From an uncultured Clostridia bacterium (GTDB taxonomy: Bacteria > Bacillota > Clostridia > Peptostreptococcales > Anaerovoracaceae), in assembly GCA_945830395.1 (NCBI GenBank), contig CALZYE010000002.1, positions 1 to 64,000 on the forward strand: a stretch of DNA of 64,000 nt, written 5' to 3'. Positions 19,373 to 28,811 of the stretch are shown here, in pieces; positions within the stretch are counted from its first letter, which is position 1; each line of letters starts with the position of its first letter. The notes under the pieces are model-generated. The model worked only from the letters and a program-made list of their open reading frames with translations. It was not told the DNA's origin and ran no database searches. A program made the position numbers and the translations under genes.

Positions 19373-20344
19373 CTACCTCACTATAAAAATAAAAATCAGT
19401 GCTCTTATACCTGCCATCAGAATAAGAGATAAAACTGCCGAAGCATACATTAGTCTATTCGTCTTTTCTATATCAGAATTCTCTATTTCTTTCAAAGCAT
19501 CGCCAATTGTCTTTTTCTTATAAACTTTCCCAAAGTAACTGGCATCTCCCAAAAGTTCAACTCCCAAAGCGCCTGCACAGGCAGATTCAGGATTTCCCGC
19601 ATTCGGGCTTACATGATTTCTTCTGTCTCTGAAAAAAATCTTAAACGCATTTTTTCCGTTCAGTCCGCATAAAAATGATGCTATACACATGACAAAGCCC
19701 GTAATTCTTGCAGGAATAAAATTCAAAATATCATCGAATACGGCGGAGACTTTACCAAAGTTAAGGTATTTCTCATTCTTATATCCCACCATGGAGTCCA
19801 AAGTATTTCCCGCTTTGTAGAAAAAACCCATGGGAACACCTCCTATAATGAGATAAAACATCGGTGCGATTATTCCGTCTGAAGTATTTTCTGCCACAGT
19901 TTCACATACGGCTTTTATAATCTGTTTAAAGTCAAGAGCCTGAGTATCTCTTCCGACTATGTACGAAACATACTTTCTCGCCTCTTTTATATCGTTTTTT
20001 TCTATTTCATTTCTTACCTGCTTTGCGGCTTTTGCGAGAGATTTGGAGGCAAATATCTGCCAGCACCAGAAAATTTCCAAAGCGTACTTAATCCATGGAT
20101 TTACATACTCAAAGCAGTACAAAACAAAATACGGAAGTACCGTCGATATTCCAATTACTGTAACGGTCAGGAAAAATCCCGCTATAATTTCTCCTCTTTC
20201 GGTTTTAGGGAAAACTTTTCTCAAAATCTTTTCGCATAAGGAGATAAGCCTTCCGATATATATGACCGGGTGGGGCATCCAAGGAGGGTCTCCTAAAATC
20301 AAGTCGATTAAGAACCCCAGCAAAACAACATAAACAAGTTCCAT
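19373..20344 (-). CDS. cbiB: Adenosylcobinamide-phosphate synthase CbiB
   Basis: CbiB is the membrane enzyme that joins the aminopropanol arm to cobyric acid. The 323-residue protein has several hydrophobic helices and the family motifs LGDPPWMPHPVIYIGR near the start, SYIVGRDTQALD, AVCETVAENTSDGIIAP and VSPNAGNPESACAGALGV. I place the start at ATG 20344: AGGAG stands 6 nt before it, and it begins 2 nt after the cbiA TAG. A longer frame from 20368 would overlap cbiA by about 20 nt. Confidence 0.96.
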   Translation of the reverse strand: MELVYVVLLGFLIDLILGDPPWMPHPVIYIGRLISLCEKILRKVFPKTERGEIIAGFFLTVTVIGISTVLPYFVLYCFEYVNPWIKYALEIFWCWQIFASKSLAKAAKQVRNEIEKNDIKEARKYVSYIVGRDTQALDFKQIIKAVCETVAENTSDGIIAPMFYLIIGGVPMGFFYKAGNTLDSMVGYKNEKYLNFGKVSAVFDDILNFIPARITGFVMCIASFLCGLNGKNAFKIFFRDRRNHVSPNAGNPESACAGALGVELLGDASYFGKVYKKKTIGDALKEIENSDIEKTNRLMYASAVLSLILMAGIRALIFIFIVR

Positions 20345-20346
20345 TC

Positions 20347-21705
20347 CTATCTCCTGTAATTCCTGCATGCCCTGACAAAGGATTTTGCAAATCCAGGATT
20401 ACCCCAAAGATGAAGATGAGGATACCCTGCATACATATTTTCCGTCAGGATTCCCGTCGTCCATGTTTTTCCTCTTCCGTTGGAAGCTGTGAATCCCTCG
20501 CCGTAGTTATCTGTATCGCTGTAATGGAATTCATGGCACTTAATGCCTTCACCTTTTTTACAAAGCAGATTGTCCACATTTGCCTTAAGCTCTTTGTATC
20601 CAAACCTTACAAGCCCTTTAGTTACATGGCTGTTGCCCTTAATAGCTCCTACGGTTTTATATTTTTTGCCTTTAACTTCTATGGTTTCTCCTAAATACAT
20701 AAATCCGCCGCATTCGGCATAAACAGGCATAGATTTTTTCAACGCAAGTCTTATTTCTTCCAGCATAGACTTATTTTGTGATATTTTCTCAATATGAAGC
20801 TCGGGATATCCTCCTCCTAAAATCAGGCCGCTTATGTCCTTGGGAAGGTGTTCATCCTCCGTGGGAGAAAAGGGGGATAACTCTGCGCCCAAACCCTCCA
20901 ACAGTTCAAGAACATCCTCATAATAAAAGCAGAACGCCTTATCCCTTGCAATTCCAATTTTCACAGGAGGCTCTTTCCCTACGGACTTCAAAGAAAAGTC
21001 CCGGAAATTGAGAGGCTTTGTGCTTTCTGCAAGCCTTATTATTTCCCCTAAATCTAAACTCTTTGCCGCCGCCTGCCCCAAAAGATCCATCTTTTGTTTT
21101 ATGCCCTCAACTTCCTCTGCAGTGACAAGCCCCAGGTGCCTTGAGCCTATGGAAGCCTCTTCTACCCTCGGTAAATAACCGTAGGTTTTAATTCCGTTTC
21201 TGCCCAGCAATTCCTTATATATTGAGTACATTCCCAAAGAGCAGTTGTTAAGAATAACACCTGCTATTGTATTTTCCATAAACTCCATATAGCCTTTTAT
21301 CTCCGCTGCCAGAGACAGACCCTTTCCCTTTATATTTACTACAAGAATGGCAGGGGTTTCTGTCAGCTTTGCCACATGGTTTGCAGAGCAGCTGTCATCT
21401 TTGAAGCCCCTTCCGTCATAAAGTCCCATAACACCTTCAATTACTGCAAGGTCAGAGCCTTCACCGTCTCTTGCCAAAAGATACTTTACGGTTTCTTCTC
21501 CGCACAGAAATATGTCAAGATTTCTTGATTTAGTTCCAAGCACCTTGCTGTGAAACATGGGATCTATGTAATCCGGTCCACATTTAAAGGAAGTTATCTT
21601 TCTGCCTTGATTCTTCAGCGCGGAAAGCAGCCCGCATGTAACCGTCGTTTTTCCGCAGTCCGAACCTGTTCCGCCTATTAAAATCCGAGGGATTCTTGCT
21701 TCCAA
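20347..21705 (-). CDS. cbiA: Cobyrinic acid a,c-diamide synthase CbiA
   Basis: CbiA amidates the a and c side chains of cobyrinic acid using glutamine and ATP. Seen are the N-terminal GGTGSDCGKTTVTCGL P-loop, EGVMGLYDGRGF, and the C-terminal amidotransferase half with PVYAECGGFMYLG (nucleophilic Cys) and a late HLHLWG. The likely start is a TTG at 21705 giving MEARIPRIL, because AAGGAG lies 6 nt upstream. A longer frame begins with another TTG at 21732. About 452 residues. Confidence 0.95.
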   Translation of the reverse strand: MEARIPRILIGGTGSDCGKTTVTCGLLSALKNQGRKITSFKCGPDYIDPMFHSKVLGTKSRNLDIFLCGEETVKYLLARDGEGSDLAVIEGVMGLYDGRGFKDDSCSANHVAKLTETPAILVVNIKGKGLSLAAEIKGYMEFMENTIAGVILNNCSLGMYSIYKELLGRNGIKTYGYLPRVEEASIGSRHLGLVTAEEVEGIKQKMDLLGQAAAKSLDLGEIIRLAESTKPLNFRDFSLKSVGKEPPVKIGIARDKAFCFYYEDVLELLEGLGAELSPFSPTEDEHLPKDISGLILGGGYPELHIEKISQNKSMLEEIRLALKKSMPVYAECGGFMYLGETIEVKGKKYKTVGAIKGNSHVTKGLVRFGYKELKANVDNLLCKKGEGIKCHEFHYSDTDNYGEGFTASNGRGKTWTTGILTENMYAGYPHLHLWGNPGFAKSFVRACRNYRR

Positions 21706-21795
21706 TTTCTTCTCCTTCACAAACCTTTCCAATCGAAAAGGGATTTCATTTCTTTACAAAAGTATAAGTTACCTGTCTGACAAGACCGAAATTCT

Positions 21796-22986
21796 TCATT
21801 CTTCCCTTGCTCTGCCCTTTATCAGATATACCGGATTTTCCGCCTTCATGAGATGATAGCGTCCCAGTTTATGGGTATCGGAAACGCTTACAAGCCTTGA
21901 AGATATTTCCATATTCATTTCTTTAAACAGTTCAAAAGCCTCTGAGATGGTTTCCATAGTAACTGCCGTAACCAGAATTTCCACCTTATGATTTTTTCTT
22001 AAAATAAATTCTACTATTTCCCTTAGGTTTCCTGAGGAACCGCCTATAAAAACCTTGTCAGGCGCAGGAAATTTTTCCATTTCAGGACTTGGAGCCCGAC
22101 CGAAAATCAGCTTAATGTTCTTTGTGCCAAGCTTTTCTATATTATTTTTCGCAACCTGAAAGGCCTCGGCATCCTTTTCTATTGCATATACAAAGCTCTC
22201 ACTTGCGCGCAAAGCCAATACACAGGTCATGGCTCCGGTGCCTGCACCTATGTCATAGACTATATCCTCCGGCATGATTTGAAGCTCAAAAGCGCTGAGC
22301 TCTCTTACCGCCTCTTTAGTCATAGGAGCCTTTCCTCTGACGAAATCAGCATCTCTAAGAGGTTTCTTCACATTTTTTGCGTTTTCGTTTTCTATAATCA
22401 TCACTGCAAGAGGATTAAATTTATGATTTACAAGCTGTGAAGCCTGTCCTACAGTTATCTTTTGATCTCTCATGGACAGGCGCTCTCCGATGGACACCTT
22501 AACATCTCCAAGACCTGCTGCTTCAAGGTCCATTAGAATATTTTCGACCTTGCTGTCGCCGCCGGTTAAGGAAAACACTTTTTTATTATAGCAGACATGG
22601 GGAACTATGGAACCTCCTCTGCCGTGAAGGCTTACAAGCTTCATATCCGCATAGCTCATACCCATAACTGCGGAAAAATACTGCATGCTGCTTATTCCGC
22701 ATAAAAACTTCAAGTTAATATCTTTAGGCGCTTTTCCTGCAATCGTCTGAGCTATACTATAAAATCCCGTGTCTCCGCTTGCCAGCACGAGAACATTCTT
22801 TTTTTCGCCTTTGTGCTCCTGTATATATCTCAGCGTATCATTTATCCCCAGTCTCAAATATCCCTCAATTATCCCATCAAAATGAACTGATGAAATAACA
22901 ACATCGGCAGCTTTCAGCGTTTCCTTAAGCTGCTCCGTCATCAGATATTCCGCCCCCGGGCCTGCTCCTGCAACTATTACATTCAT
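21796..22986 (-). CDS. cbiET: Fused CbiE-CbiT precorrin-6B/7 methyltransferase-decarboxylase
   Basis: A 396-residue fusion. The N-terminal half is a tetrapyrrole methylase (CbiE; MNVIVAGAGPGAEYL, VLASGDTGFYSIA). The C-terminal half is a class I SAM methyltransferase (CbiT; YDIGAGTGAMTC near residue 240). Together they methylate C5 and C15 and decarboxylate the C12 acetate. This resembles CobL of the aerobic pathway, but fused CbiET is also frequent in Clostridia. The start overlaps the cbiJ stop in an ATGA junction. Confidence 0.95.
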   Translation of the reverse strand: MNVIVAGAGPGAEYLMTEQLKETLKAADVVISSVHFDGIIEGYLRLGINDTLRYIQEHKGEKKNVLVLASGDTGFYSIAQTIAGKAPKDINLKFLCGISSMQYFSAVMGMSYADMKLVSLHGRGGSIVPHVCYNKKVFSLTGGDSKVENILMDLEAAGLGDVKVSIGERLSMRDQKITVGQASQLVNHKFNPLAVMIIENENAKNVKKPLRDADFVRGKAPMTKEAVRELSAFELQIMPEDIVYDIGAGTGAMTCVLALRASESFVYAIEKDAEAFQVAKNNIEKLGTKNIKLIFGRAPSPEMEKFPAPDKVFIGGSSGNLREIVEFILRKNHKVEILVTAVTMETISEAFELFKEMNMEISSRLVSVSDTHKLGRYHLMKAENPVYLIKGRAREE

Positions 22987-23747
22987 AAGTTTTTCAGCCT
23001 TTCTTTAACTTCTTCAAGGGATAGTCCTCTCTCCTTAACAGGTCGTCCGATAACGATAACCTTGTATCCGTCTTTAGCCAGTGCGGTTTTTTCTGCAAAG
23101 CCTCCCGCTTTTCCGGTGTTCTTTGTAACGATGGTATCCAGTCCGAACTGCTTCATGACAGCCAGATTCATTTCTCCGGTAAAGGGCCCCTGCATACCTA
23201 TTATATGCTTTGCCTGAATCCCCGCTTCCCGGCAGCTTTCAATGGACATATGACTTGGAAGAACTCTTGCAACTGCTCTGCCGCTAAAGTTGTTGATACC
23301 TGAATATTTCTTTAATTCCTTTGCGCCTGTAGTCAGCAGAAACTTTTCCTCCGTCTCATCCAAAACTTTTACTGCTTCTTCAATATTTTCCACCACAACA
23401 ACGCCCTTAGGAACAGGCTCCTCAGCCCTCAAAAGGCGAATATACTCTATATTCTTCTCCTGACAGGCGGATTTTATATTGGCGGTAACAACATCTGCAT
23501 AAGGATGGGTTGAGTCTATAACAAAATCATATTCCTCTTCCGAAAAAACATGTGCCATATCTTTTCCGGTTAAGCGTCCTCGTATGACATTAACCCCGGA
23601 TATACCTGCAAAAGTGGTTTCGCCGTAGTCTGTGGCCACATAAAAATCAGCCTTATCCAAAGTTCCGCATTCTTTCAAAAACAAAGCCAGCTCATATCCT
23701 TCAGATGTGCCTGAAAAAATAGCAATTTTATTATATGCGGTAGCCAC
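22983..23747 (-). CDS. cbiJ: Cobalt-precorrin-6A reductase CbiJ
   Basis: CbiJ reduces the macrocycle of cobalt-precorrin-6A with NADPH. The 254-residue protein has the nucleotide-binding start KIAIFSGTSEGYELA, DSTHPYADVVTANI, and the late MQGPFTGEMNLAVMKQF and VTKNTGKAGGFAEK signatures. The start is GTG and overlaps the end of cbiH by 17 nt, pointing to translational coupling. Confidence 0.94.
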   Translation of the reverse strand: MATAYNKIAIFSGTSEGYELALFLKECGTLDKADFYVATDYGETTFAGISGVNVIRGRLTGKDMAHVFSEEEYDFVIDSTHPYADVVTANIKSACQEKNIEYIRLLRAEEPVPKGVVVVENIEEAVKVLDETEEKFLLTTGAKELKKYSGINNFSGRAVARVLPSHMSIESCREAGIQAKHIIGMQGPFTGEMNLAVMKQFGLDTIVTKNTGKAGGFAEKTALAKDGYKVIVIGRPVKERGLSLEEVKERLKNL

Positions 23748-24459
23748 GGGGAGTCACCATCCTTCCGTTTAACAAACGGGTCTGTGAGTTTCCGATAAAT
23801 ACGGTGGTGAACATGTCGATGTCAGGATTGTTCACCAGTTCTTTTAAAGTGCATATAGTCCCTTTCTCGCCATCTCGTCCTATGTTCTTCACATAACCGC
23901 AAACGGTATCCCAGCCTCTGTATTCTGCAACATATTCTGCTGCTTTGTCTATGTAATCATATCTCTTCTTGCTCTTGGGGTTATACAGACAAATCACAAA
24001 GTCCGCTTCTCCTGCAAGCTTCAGCCTCTTTTCAATCTTCTCCCACGGTGTAAGCAAATCACTTAGAGATATGACTGCAAAATCGTGAATGAGGGGTGCT
24101 CCTAAAACTGCCGCTCCGCTGCAGGCAGCCGTAATTCCGGCCACGGTCTTAATCTCAACTTCAGGATATTTCTCCGCAACCTCGCACATTACCCCTGCCA
24201 TGCCGTAAACCCCTGCATCTCCGCTGCAAACAAATGCCACAGTTTTTCCCTGAAGGGCATAATCTAAAGCAATTTTGCATCTGTCCACTTCTTTTTTCAT
24301 GGATGTGGATTCCACAATTTTGCCCTTGCATAAATCCTCCACAAGCTTTACATAAAGGGTATAACCTACGACTACATCACTTTCTTCAATGGCCATTTTT
24401 GCCTCCGGTGTCATGTATTCTTCATTTCCGGGACCGATGCCTACAACATATATCTTCAT
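23731..24459 (-). CDS. cbiH: Cobalt-precorrin-3B C17-methyltransferase CbiH
   Basis: CbiH methylates C17 and drives ring contraction in the anaerobic pathway. The 242-residue protein is a tetrapyrrole methylase with KIYVVGIGPGNEEYMTPEA at the start, FVCSGDAGVYGMAG, ICLYNPKSKKR and TTVFIGNSQT. It starts one base into the cbiG stop (TAATG) after AGGTGAG. Confidence 0.95.
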   Translation of the reverse strand: MKIYVVGIGPGNEEYMTPEAKMAIEESDVVVGYTLYVKLVEDLCKGKIVESTSMKKEVDRCKIALDYALQGKTVAFVCSGDAGVYGMAGVMCEVAEKYPEVEIKTVAGITAACSGAAVLGAPLIHDFAVISLSDLLTPWEKIEKRLKLAGEADFVICLYNPKSKKRYDYIDKAAEYVAEYRGWDTVCGYVKNIGRDGEKGTICTLKELVNNPDIDMFTTVFIGNSQTRLLNGRMVTPRGYRI

Positions 24460-25463
24460 TAAAACTCACCTTCCCAATCTGCAGCTCCAATGGCAGCTGT
24501 CATGCCATCTTTGGATTTTTTTTCTAAAATAAACTCTTTTGCGCCTGCTGCGGCAGCACTTCTTTCGCAGACATTGTCAGTGCCTGTAGTCCTCTCAACA
24601 AAATCGGAGTGATGAAAACTTCCTTTAATTTTCATAAGCTCCTCTGCCGAGAAGAACCTGCGTGGAATCTTATACTTCTCACAAAAGTCCTCTATGCATT
24701 TTTCTTCTTTTTTCAGGTCTATGGAAGCCATGCATGAAACCGCCTTAACCGATATTTTGCAGGCATGAAGATTCTCTAATATAAACTCCTCAAAAGCCTT
24801 TGAATCAGTATCTCTTCTGCATCCGACTCCAACCACAATGTTTCTCGGAATCAAATTCAAAGTATGCCTGAAAGGTTTTTCATTCTCGTCATGGCATAGA
24901 CAAATCCCTTTAGAAAACTCTTCTACCCTTTCATCTACCATATATATGCCCCCCGGCACTTCTCCCGTAACAGAAAAATGTGATTTAAAGCCTATTTTTT
25001 CACGGTTCAAAAGACCTGCGGATATGGTTTTTATTTCCTCCGTATTTGCCACCTTACAGTCGTTTTTCACCGCCCAGACATCGCATGCCCAAATCCCCGA
25101 AAGATCTGTTGCCGTAGTTATGACGGGCTGCGCCCCTGTCTTTTCCGCAATATAGCATGCCAGTTCGTTTCCGCCGCCTATATGCCCGGAAAGCACTGAA
25201 ATTACATGTTTACCCATTTCATCGATGCATATTACCGCCGGGTCTTCATCTTTTTTCAATATATGAGCTGCGATAAGTCTTACGGTGATTCCCAGGGCTC
25301 CGATAAATATCAGCTTATCTGCTCTGTTAAAATTCTTCTTTACAAACTCCCTTGCACTATCCTTTTCTCTATAATAAAAGATGCAGGATTCGTCAGGAAA
25401 AATTTCGGCTACCCTCTTTGCAAGAGCTTCTCCCCGTTCTGTAAAAGCCAAAATCCCTATCAT
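24459..25463 (-). CDS. cbiG: Cobalt-precorrin-5A hydrolase CbiG
   Basis: CbiG opens the delta-lactone of cobalt-precorrin-5A and releases the two-carbon fragment as acetaldehyde. The 334-residue protein shows the usual parts: N-terminal domain with FIGALGITVRLIA, central VLSGHIGGGNELA, and the C-terminal VVGVGCRRDT and LEKKSKDGMTAAIG. It starts at a TAATG junction with cbiF. Confidence 0.95.
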   Translation of the reverse strand: MIGILAFTERGEALAKRVAEIFPDESCIFYYREKDSAREFVKKNFNRADKLIFIGALGITVRLIAAHILKKDEDPAVICIDEMGKHVISVLSGHIGGGNELACYIAEKTGAQPVITTATDLSGIWACDVWAVKNDCKVANTEEIKTISAGLLNREKIGFKSHFSVTGEVPGGIYMVDERVEEFSKGICLCHDENEKPFRHTLNLIPRNIVVGVGCRRDTDSKAFEEFILENLHACKISVKAVSCMASIDLKKEEKCIEDFCEKYKIPRRFFSAEELMKIKGSFHHSDFVERTTGTDNVCERSAAAAGAKEFILEKKSKDGMTAAIGAADWEGEF

Positions 25464-26212
25464 TATTTACTTGCCTCTCGAAACAAGTGAGTAAATCCCG
25501 GATCGTATAGCTTTGATCTGTCATATCTGTCTCCCAGAAATCCGCCTACCATTATCAGAGCCATTTTGTTTATTCCGTTATCCGCCGCAGCTTTTGCAAT
25601 ATTATTAACGGTGGTTCTTATGACTTTTTCGTCCGGCCATGTAGCCCTATAAACTATTGCCGCAGGGGAATCAGGTGCATATCCTCCCTCCATAAGTCTT
25701 TCCTGAAGTTCCTCAAGCATTGTTGAGGTTAAAAACACCACCATTGTCGCTCCGTGGGCTGCAAGCTTTGAAATCTCTTCCTTCTCCGGAACGGGAGTGC
25801 GCCCTGCCATTCTTGTCAAAATTACGGTCTGGCTCACATCAGGAAGGGTATATTCCGCTTTTAGTGCCGATGCTGCGCCGATAAAGGAGCTTACGCCCGG
25901 AACATATTCATACTCCATCTCTTTTTCATCGAGAATATCCATCTGCTCCCTTATGGCACCGTATATACAAGGATCTCCCGTATGAAGCCTGACTACCAAT
26001 TTGTCGGGATTCTTCTCCATGACCTGTATCACTTCTTCAAGTGTCATGTGGGCACTGTTGAAAATCTCACAATCTTCCTTTGCGTAATCTAAAAGCTGCG
26101 GATTCACAAGAGAACCTGCATAGATGATAACATCCGCCTCCTTCAGAAGTTCTGCCCCCCTTACGGTAATAAGGTCTGCCGCTCCCGGACCTGCTCCAAT
26201 AAAGTAAATCAT
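25463..26212 (-). CDS. cbiF: Cobalt-precorrin-4 C11-methyltransferase CbiF
   Basis: CbiF methylates C11 of cobalt-precorrin-4. The protein begins IYFIGAGPGAADLITVRG and continues with YAGSLVNPQLL, RLHTGDPCIYGAI and the MVVFLTSTMLEEL region, all typical. I choose ATG 26212 because AGAGGA stands 6-7 nt before it; the upstream in-frame start at 26242 would add ten residues absent from the family. About 249 residues. Confidence 0.96.
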   Translation of the reverse strand: MIYFIGAGPGAADLITVRGAELLKEADVIIYAGSLVNPQLLDYAKEDCEIFNSAHMTLEEVIQVMEKNPDKLVVRLHTGDPCIYGAIREQMDILDEKEMEYEYVPGVSSFIGAASALKAEYTLPDVSQTVILTRMAGRTPVPEKEEISKLAAHGATMVVFLTSTMLEELQERLMEGGYAPDSPAAIVYRATWPDEKVIRTTVNNIAKAAADNGINKMALIMVGGFLGDRYDRSKLYDPGFTHLFREASK

Positions 26213-26325
26213 ATTCTTCCTCTCTTTCACAATAAAACTCATTATATCTTCAAATATCTTTTAGTTACTCCATGCATAGGTTTTTGCGTTTTATATACAG
26301 CATACCCGATTAAGGCTTAAGTCCG

Positions 26326-27471
26326 CTACACTCTCTGATCTTCCCTGATAGCCTCTATCAGGGCATCTGCGCCTTCTGATTTTATCAAATTATTTCTGTT
26401 TGTTGTGAACATAACAATCTCTATCTTGACCTCATTCTTCAGTCTGAAATTCAAAAACCACATTGCACGCCGGCATATTCTCTTCTTTAATTCTGAAAAC
26501 CAAGGCTCATCCTGAACAAGTTCAAAGGCCTGATCTGTATTGACACATTCAAGCATCCTTTCAAGCAGAGGAACGGGAGCGCCTAAAATAGCGCTGTGGG
26601 TAACGAATACCTCCATCCTTGCATCTGCATAGAGGGAATGGGTGTTCATCACTCCTGCCGCAATTTTTACGAGTTTTCCGGTATGACCTACCAGAAGAAT
26701 TTCTTTAAAGCCTTTATACTTGATATAGTCTAACGCTTCTCCCACAAAGTTTGAAATTTCCGCGGCCTTATCAATGTCAAGACCCAGATATGTTTTGCAA
26801 AAATCCATTCCGTAGTTTCCCGGAGCGATTAAAATTCTATCCGGATTTTCCGCATATCTCTTATCTATATCAACTTTTATGGTATCGAGCAGCGCCTTTT
26901 CGCTCATCGGCTCCACTATGCCCGTGGTGCCCAATATAGATATTCCTCCTACGATTCCCAGTTTCGGGTTGAATGTCTTTTTTCCAACTTCTTCTCCTCC
27001 GGGAACTGAAACTTCCACATTCAGTCCGCCTTTGTATCCGTATCTTTCACAAACTCTCAGCAGATTTTCTTTAATCATCCTTCTTGGAACCGGGTTAATG
27101 GCAGCTTCACCGACTTTACACTGAAGCCCCTCTTGCGTCACCCTGCCCACTCCCTTGCCGCCGTCAATTTCTATTTGACCTGAGTTCGTTTTTGTAACCT
27201 TTACCGTAACTGCAAGACCATGGGTTGCATCGGCATCATCGCCGCCGTCCTTTATGATCGCACAGACGGCTTCTTCACGAGACCACTGGGCGTTCTCTAC
27301 ATCGAAAATTGCATAGGCGCCGCCGGGCAACTTGATTTCAACCTGAAGAATTTTCTTTCCGGACAGGAGCATTTCAAGACCTGCCGCAGCGGCAGCAGTG
27401 GCACAGCTTCCGGTGGTATATCCACATCTGAGTTTTTTACCGTTTACAAGTCTATATCTTTCACTTTTCAT
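26326..27471 (-). CDS. cbiD: Cobalt-precorrin-5B C1-methyltransferase CbiD
   Basis: CbiD methylates C1 in the oxygen-independent route and marks this pathway as the anaerobic one. The protein has about 381 residues and the N-terminal signature LRCGYTTGSCATAAAAAG, then GGKGVGRVTQEGLQ, INPVPRRMI, and the late LLVGHTGKLVKIAAGVMNTHS. ATG 27471 follows AGGGA at 8 nt; a longer frame from 27504 has no ribosome binding site. A 113-nt gap separates it from cbiF. Confidence 0.96.
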   Translation of the reverse strand: MKSERYRLVNGKKLRCGYTTGSCATAAAAAGLEMLLSGKKILQVEIKLPGGAYAIFDVENAQWSREEAVCAIIKDGGDDADATHGLAVTVKVTKTNSGQIEIDGGKGVGRVTQEGLQCKVGEAAINPVPRRMIKENLLRVCERYGYKGGLNVEVSVPGGEEVGKKTFNPKLGIVGGISILGTTGIVEPMSEKALLDTIKVDIDKRYAENPDRILIAPGNYGMDFCKTYLGLDIDKAAEISNFVGEALDYIKYKGFKEILLVGHTGKLVKIAAGVMNTHSLYADARMEVFVTHSAILGAPVPLLERMLECVNTDQAFELVQDEPWFSELKKRICRRAMWFLNFRLKNEVKIEIVMFTTNRNNLIKSEGADALIEAIREDQRV

Positions 27472-27506
27472 AAATGATTCCCTAAAGCATAAGTTTTTAT
27501 TCAATA

Positions 27507-28118
27507 TTATCTCACCCTGAACTTTACCTTTACTCTGTCTTCTGCTATTTTACGGCAAATTTCTTCATCTTCTCTGCTTATGGTGCCTCCCACCACCGAC
27601 ATGGTAACTTCAATATTTTTGGATTTTGCAAGTTCTGCATATTCTAAAATACAGTCCCATGCCTTAAGACCGAAAGACGGATTACAAAGGTTTACATACT
27701 TTTCGGGACTTGAAGCATTTAAGCTCACTGATACCGCATCCACAAGCCCAACCAGATCCTTTGTAGTATCCCTTCCGTGAATCAGATTCCCCAGACCGTT
27801 GGTATTGATTCTTATCCTTATATCAAAGCCTAAATCCTCTTTAATAAATTTCACCAGAGAAAGCAGATCATCAAGCCTTTCTGTAGGCTCACCATATCCG
27901 CAAAATACCAGTTCATCAAAGGCATCAAAGTCCACATCCCTCGCCAATTCTTTAAGTTCCTTGAGAGTAGGTTCCCTTTTCAGCCACAAATTTTCCGCAG
28001 TTCCTAAGCCGCTTACTATGTCTCTTATGCAAAAATTACACCTGCACGGACAGATATTTGTAATATTTGCATACAGCTCGGTGCCGTAATTATAAAATAT
28101 ATCTCCTATATAATCCAT
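27507..28118 (-). CDS. Small radical SAM protein (TatD-linked type)
   Basis: A 203-residue radical SAM protein. The cluster-binding motif is CPCRCNFC (CxxxCxxC) in the first 35 residues, followed by ELVFCGYGEPTERL. It resembles the short radical SAM family often found beside tatD genes, whose reaction is unknown. AAGGAAGACATGTC lies before the ATG. Here it stands directly upstream of cbiD in the same direction, about 35 nt away, so it may be co-transcribed with the cobalamin genes. Confidence 0.85.
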   Translation of the reverse strand: MDYIGDIFYNYGTELYANITNICPCRCNFCIRDIVSGLGTAENLWLKREPTLKELKELARDVDFDAFDELVFCGYGEPTERLDDLLSLVKFIKEDLGFDIRIRINTNGLGNLIHGRDTTKDLVGLVDAVSVSLNASSPEKYVNLCNPSFGLKAWDCILEYAELAKSKNIEVTMSVVGGTISREDEEICRKIAEDRVKVKFRVR

Positions 28119-28201
28119 GACATGTCTTCCTTCTTTCTATGATAAAAGGCTATATCGCATATGAATTTAAGCTCATACACTGACTTTAAATGTACGAGGC
28201 A

Positions 28202-28561
28202 TCAATCCCCGTCTTTACTTTCTTGAACGCTGAATCCTACCGTTTTCAAAACTTCCATTGCCATGTAAGAAAAATCGGTATTTGCACCCCAGCTGAAATT
28301 AAATATTCCTTCGCCTCCTCCTGATCCGATAATATCTGCAATCTGCTCATTACCGTCGTCTGTAACCATAACAGTTAAATTTGCGTAGCTTCCGTTGCGA
28401 AAATAATATTTTTCAAAGACCAAAAGTCCCACTCTATAACACGCGCCGCCTCTTACCTTCTTTAAAACCAGTTCACCGTCAACTTTATGTAACAGGGCTT
28501 CTATAACTTCATCAAGGGTTTTTTCACGGTTTCCTCTCATGGATAATACACTACTTCCCAT
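28202..28561 (-). CDS. DUF6054-like small protein
   Basis: A 119-residue protein that I associate with the DUF6054 group of Firmicutes; function unknown. The glycine-rich GSGGGEGIFNFSWGAN followed by a hydrophobic helix is the best mark. It has no signal peptide. ATG 28561 has GGAGAG 4 nt upstream; the longer frame starts with a TTG that overlaps this site. It lies between gltX and the radical SAM gene. Confidence 0.65.
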   Translation of the reverse strand: MGSSVLSMRGNREKTLDEVIEALLHKVDGELVLKKVRGGACYRVGLLVFEKYYFRNGSYANLTVMVTDDGNEQIADIIGSGGGEGIFNFSWGANTDFSYMAMEVLKTVGFSVQESKDGD

Positions 28562-28663
28562 ATGTCTCTCCAATCTGCAAATACAATAACCTTATTTATA
28601 TACCATTGTATTCCATCTTTAATTTCATGTCAAAGACAGCAGAGTAATAAAACTTCATATAAT

Positions 28664-28703
28664 AAAAAACTCTATACAGAGAATCTTGTTTCTGCATAGA
28701 GCT
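28664..28703 (-). terminator. Intrinsic terminator after gltX
   Basis: On the minus strand a stem of about 12 bp (AGCTCTATGCAGA with TCTGTATAGAGT, one G-U pair) with a 10-nt loop is followed by six T. It lies about 110 nt after the gltX stop. Confidence 0.8.
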
Positions 28704-28811
28704 TTCTATTCTCGGTATAAACCGATACTTCGTTGCAAGCAGGTGCTTCGCTGCAACAAGTTCTTCTGTATTAAATTTCTGCCATGTAATCAAATATTGA
28801 AAGAGCCGAGT

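Noticed and set aside
28119-28201. Search for a cobalamin riboswitch before the cbi operon
   Set aside because: The gap of about 80 nt is too short, and no B12-box-like stretch was seen. A riboswitch further upstream cannot be excluded by eye.
28596-28793. Minus-strand frame of 65 codons between gltX and the DUF6054-like gene
   Set aside because: It runs through the gltX terminator hairpin, has no ribosome binding site and resembles no protein family.
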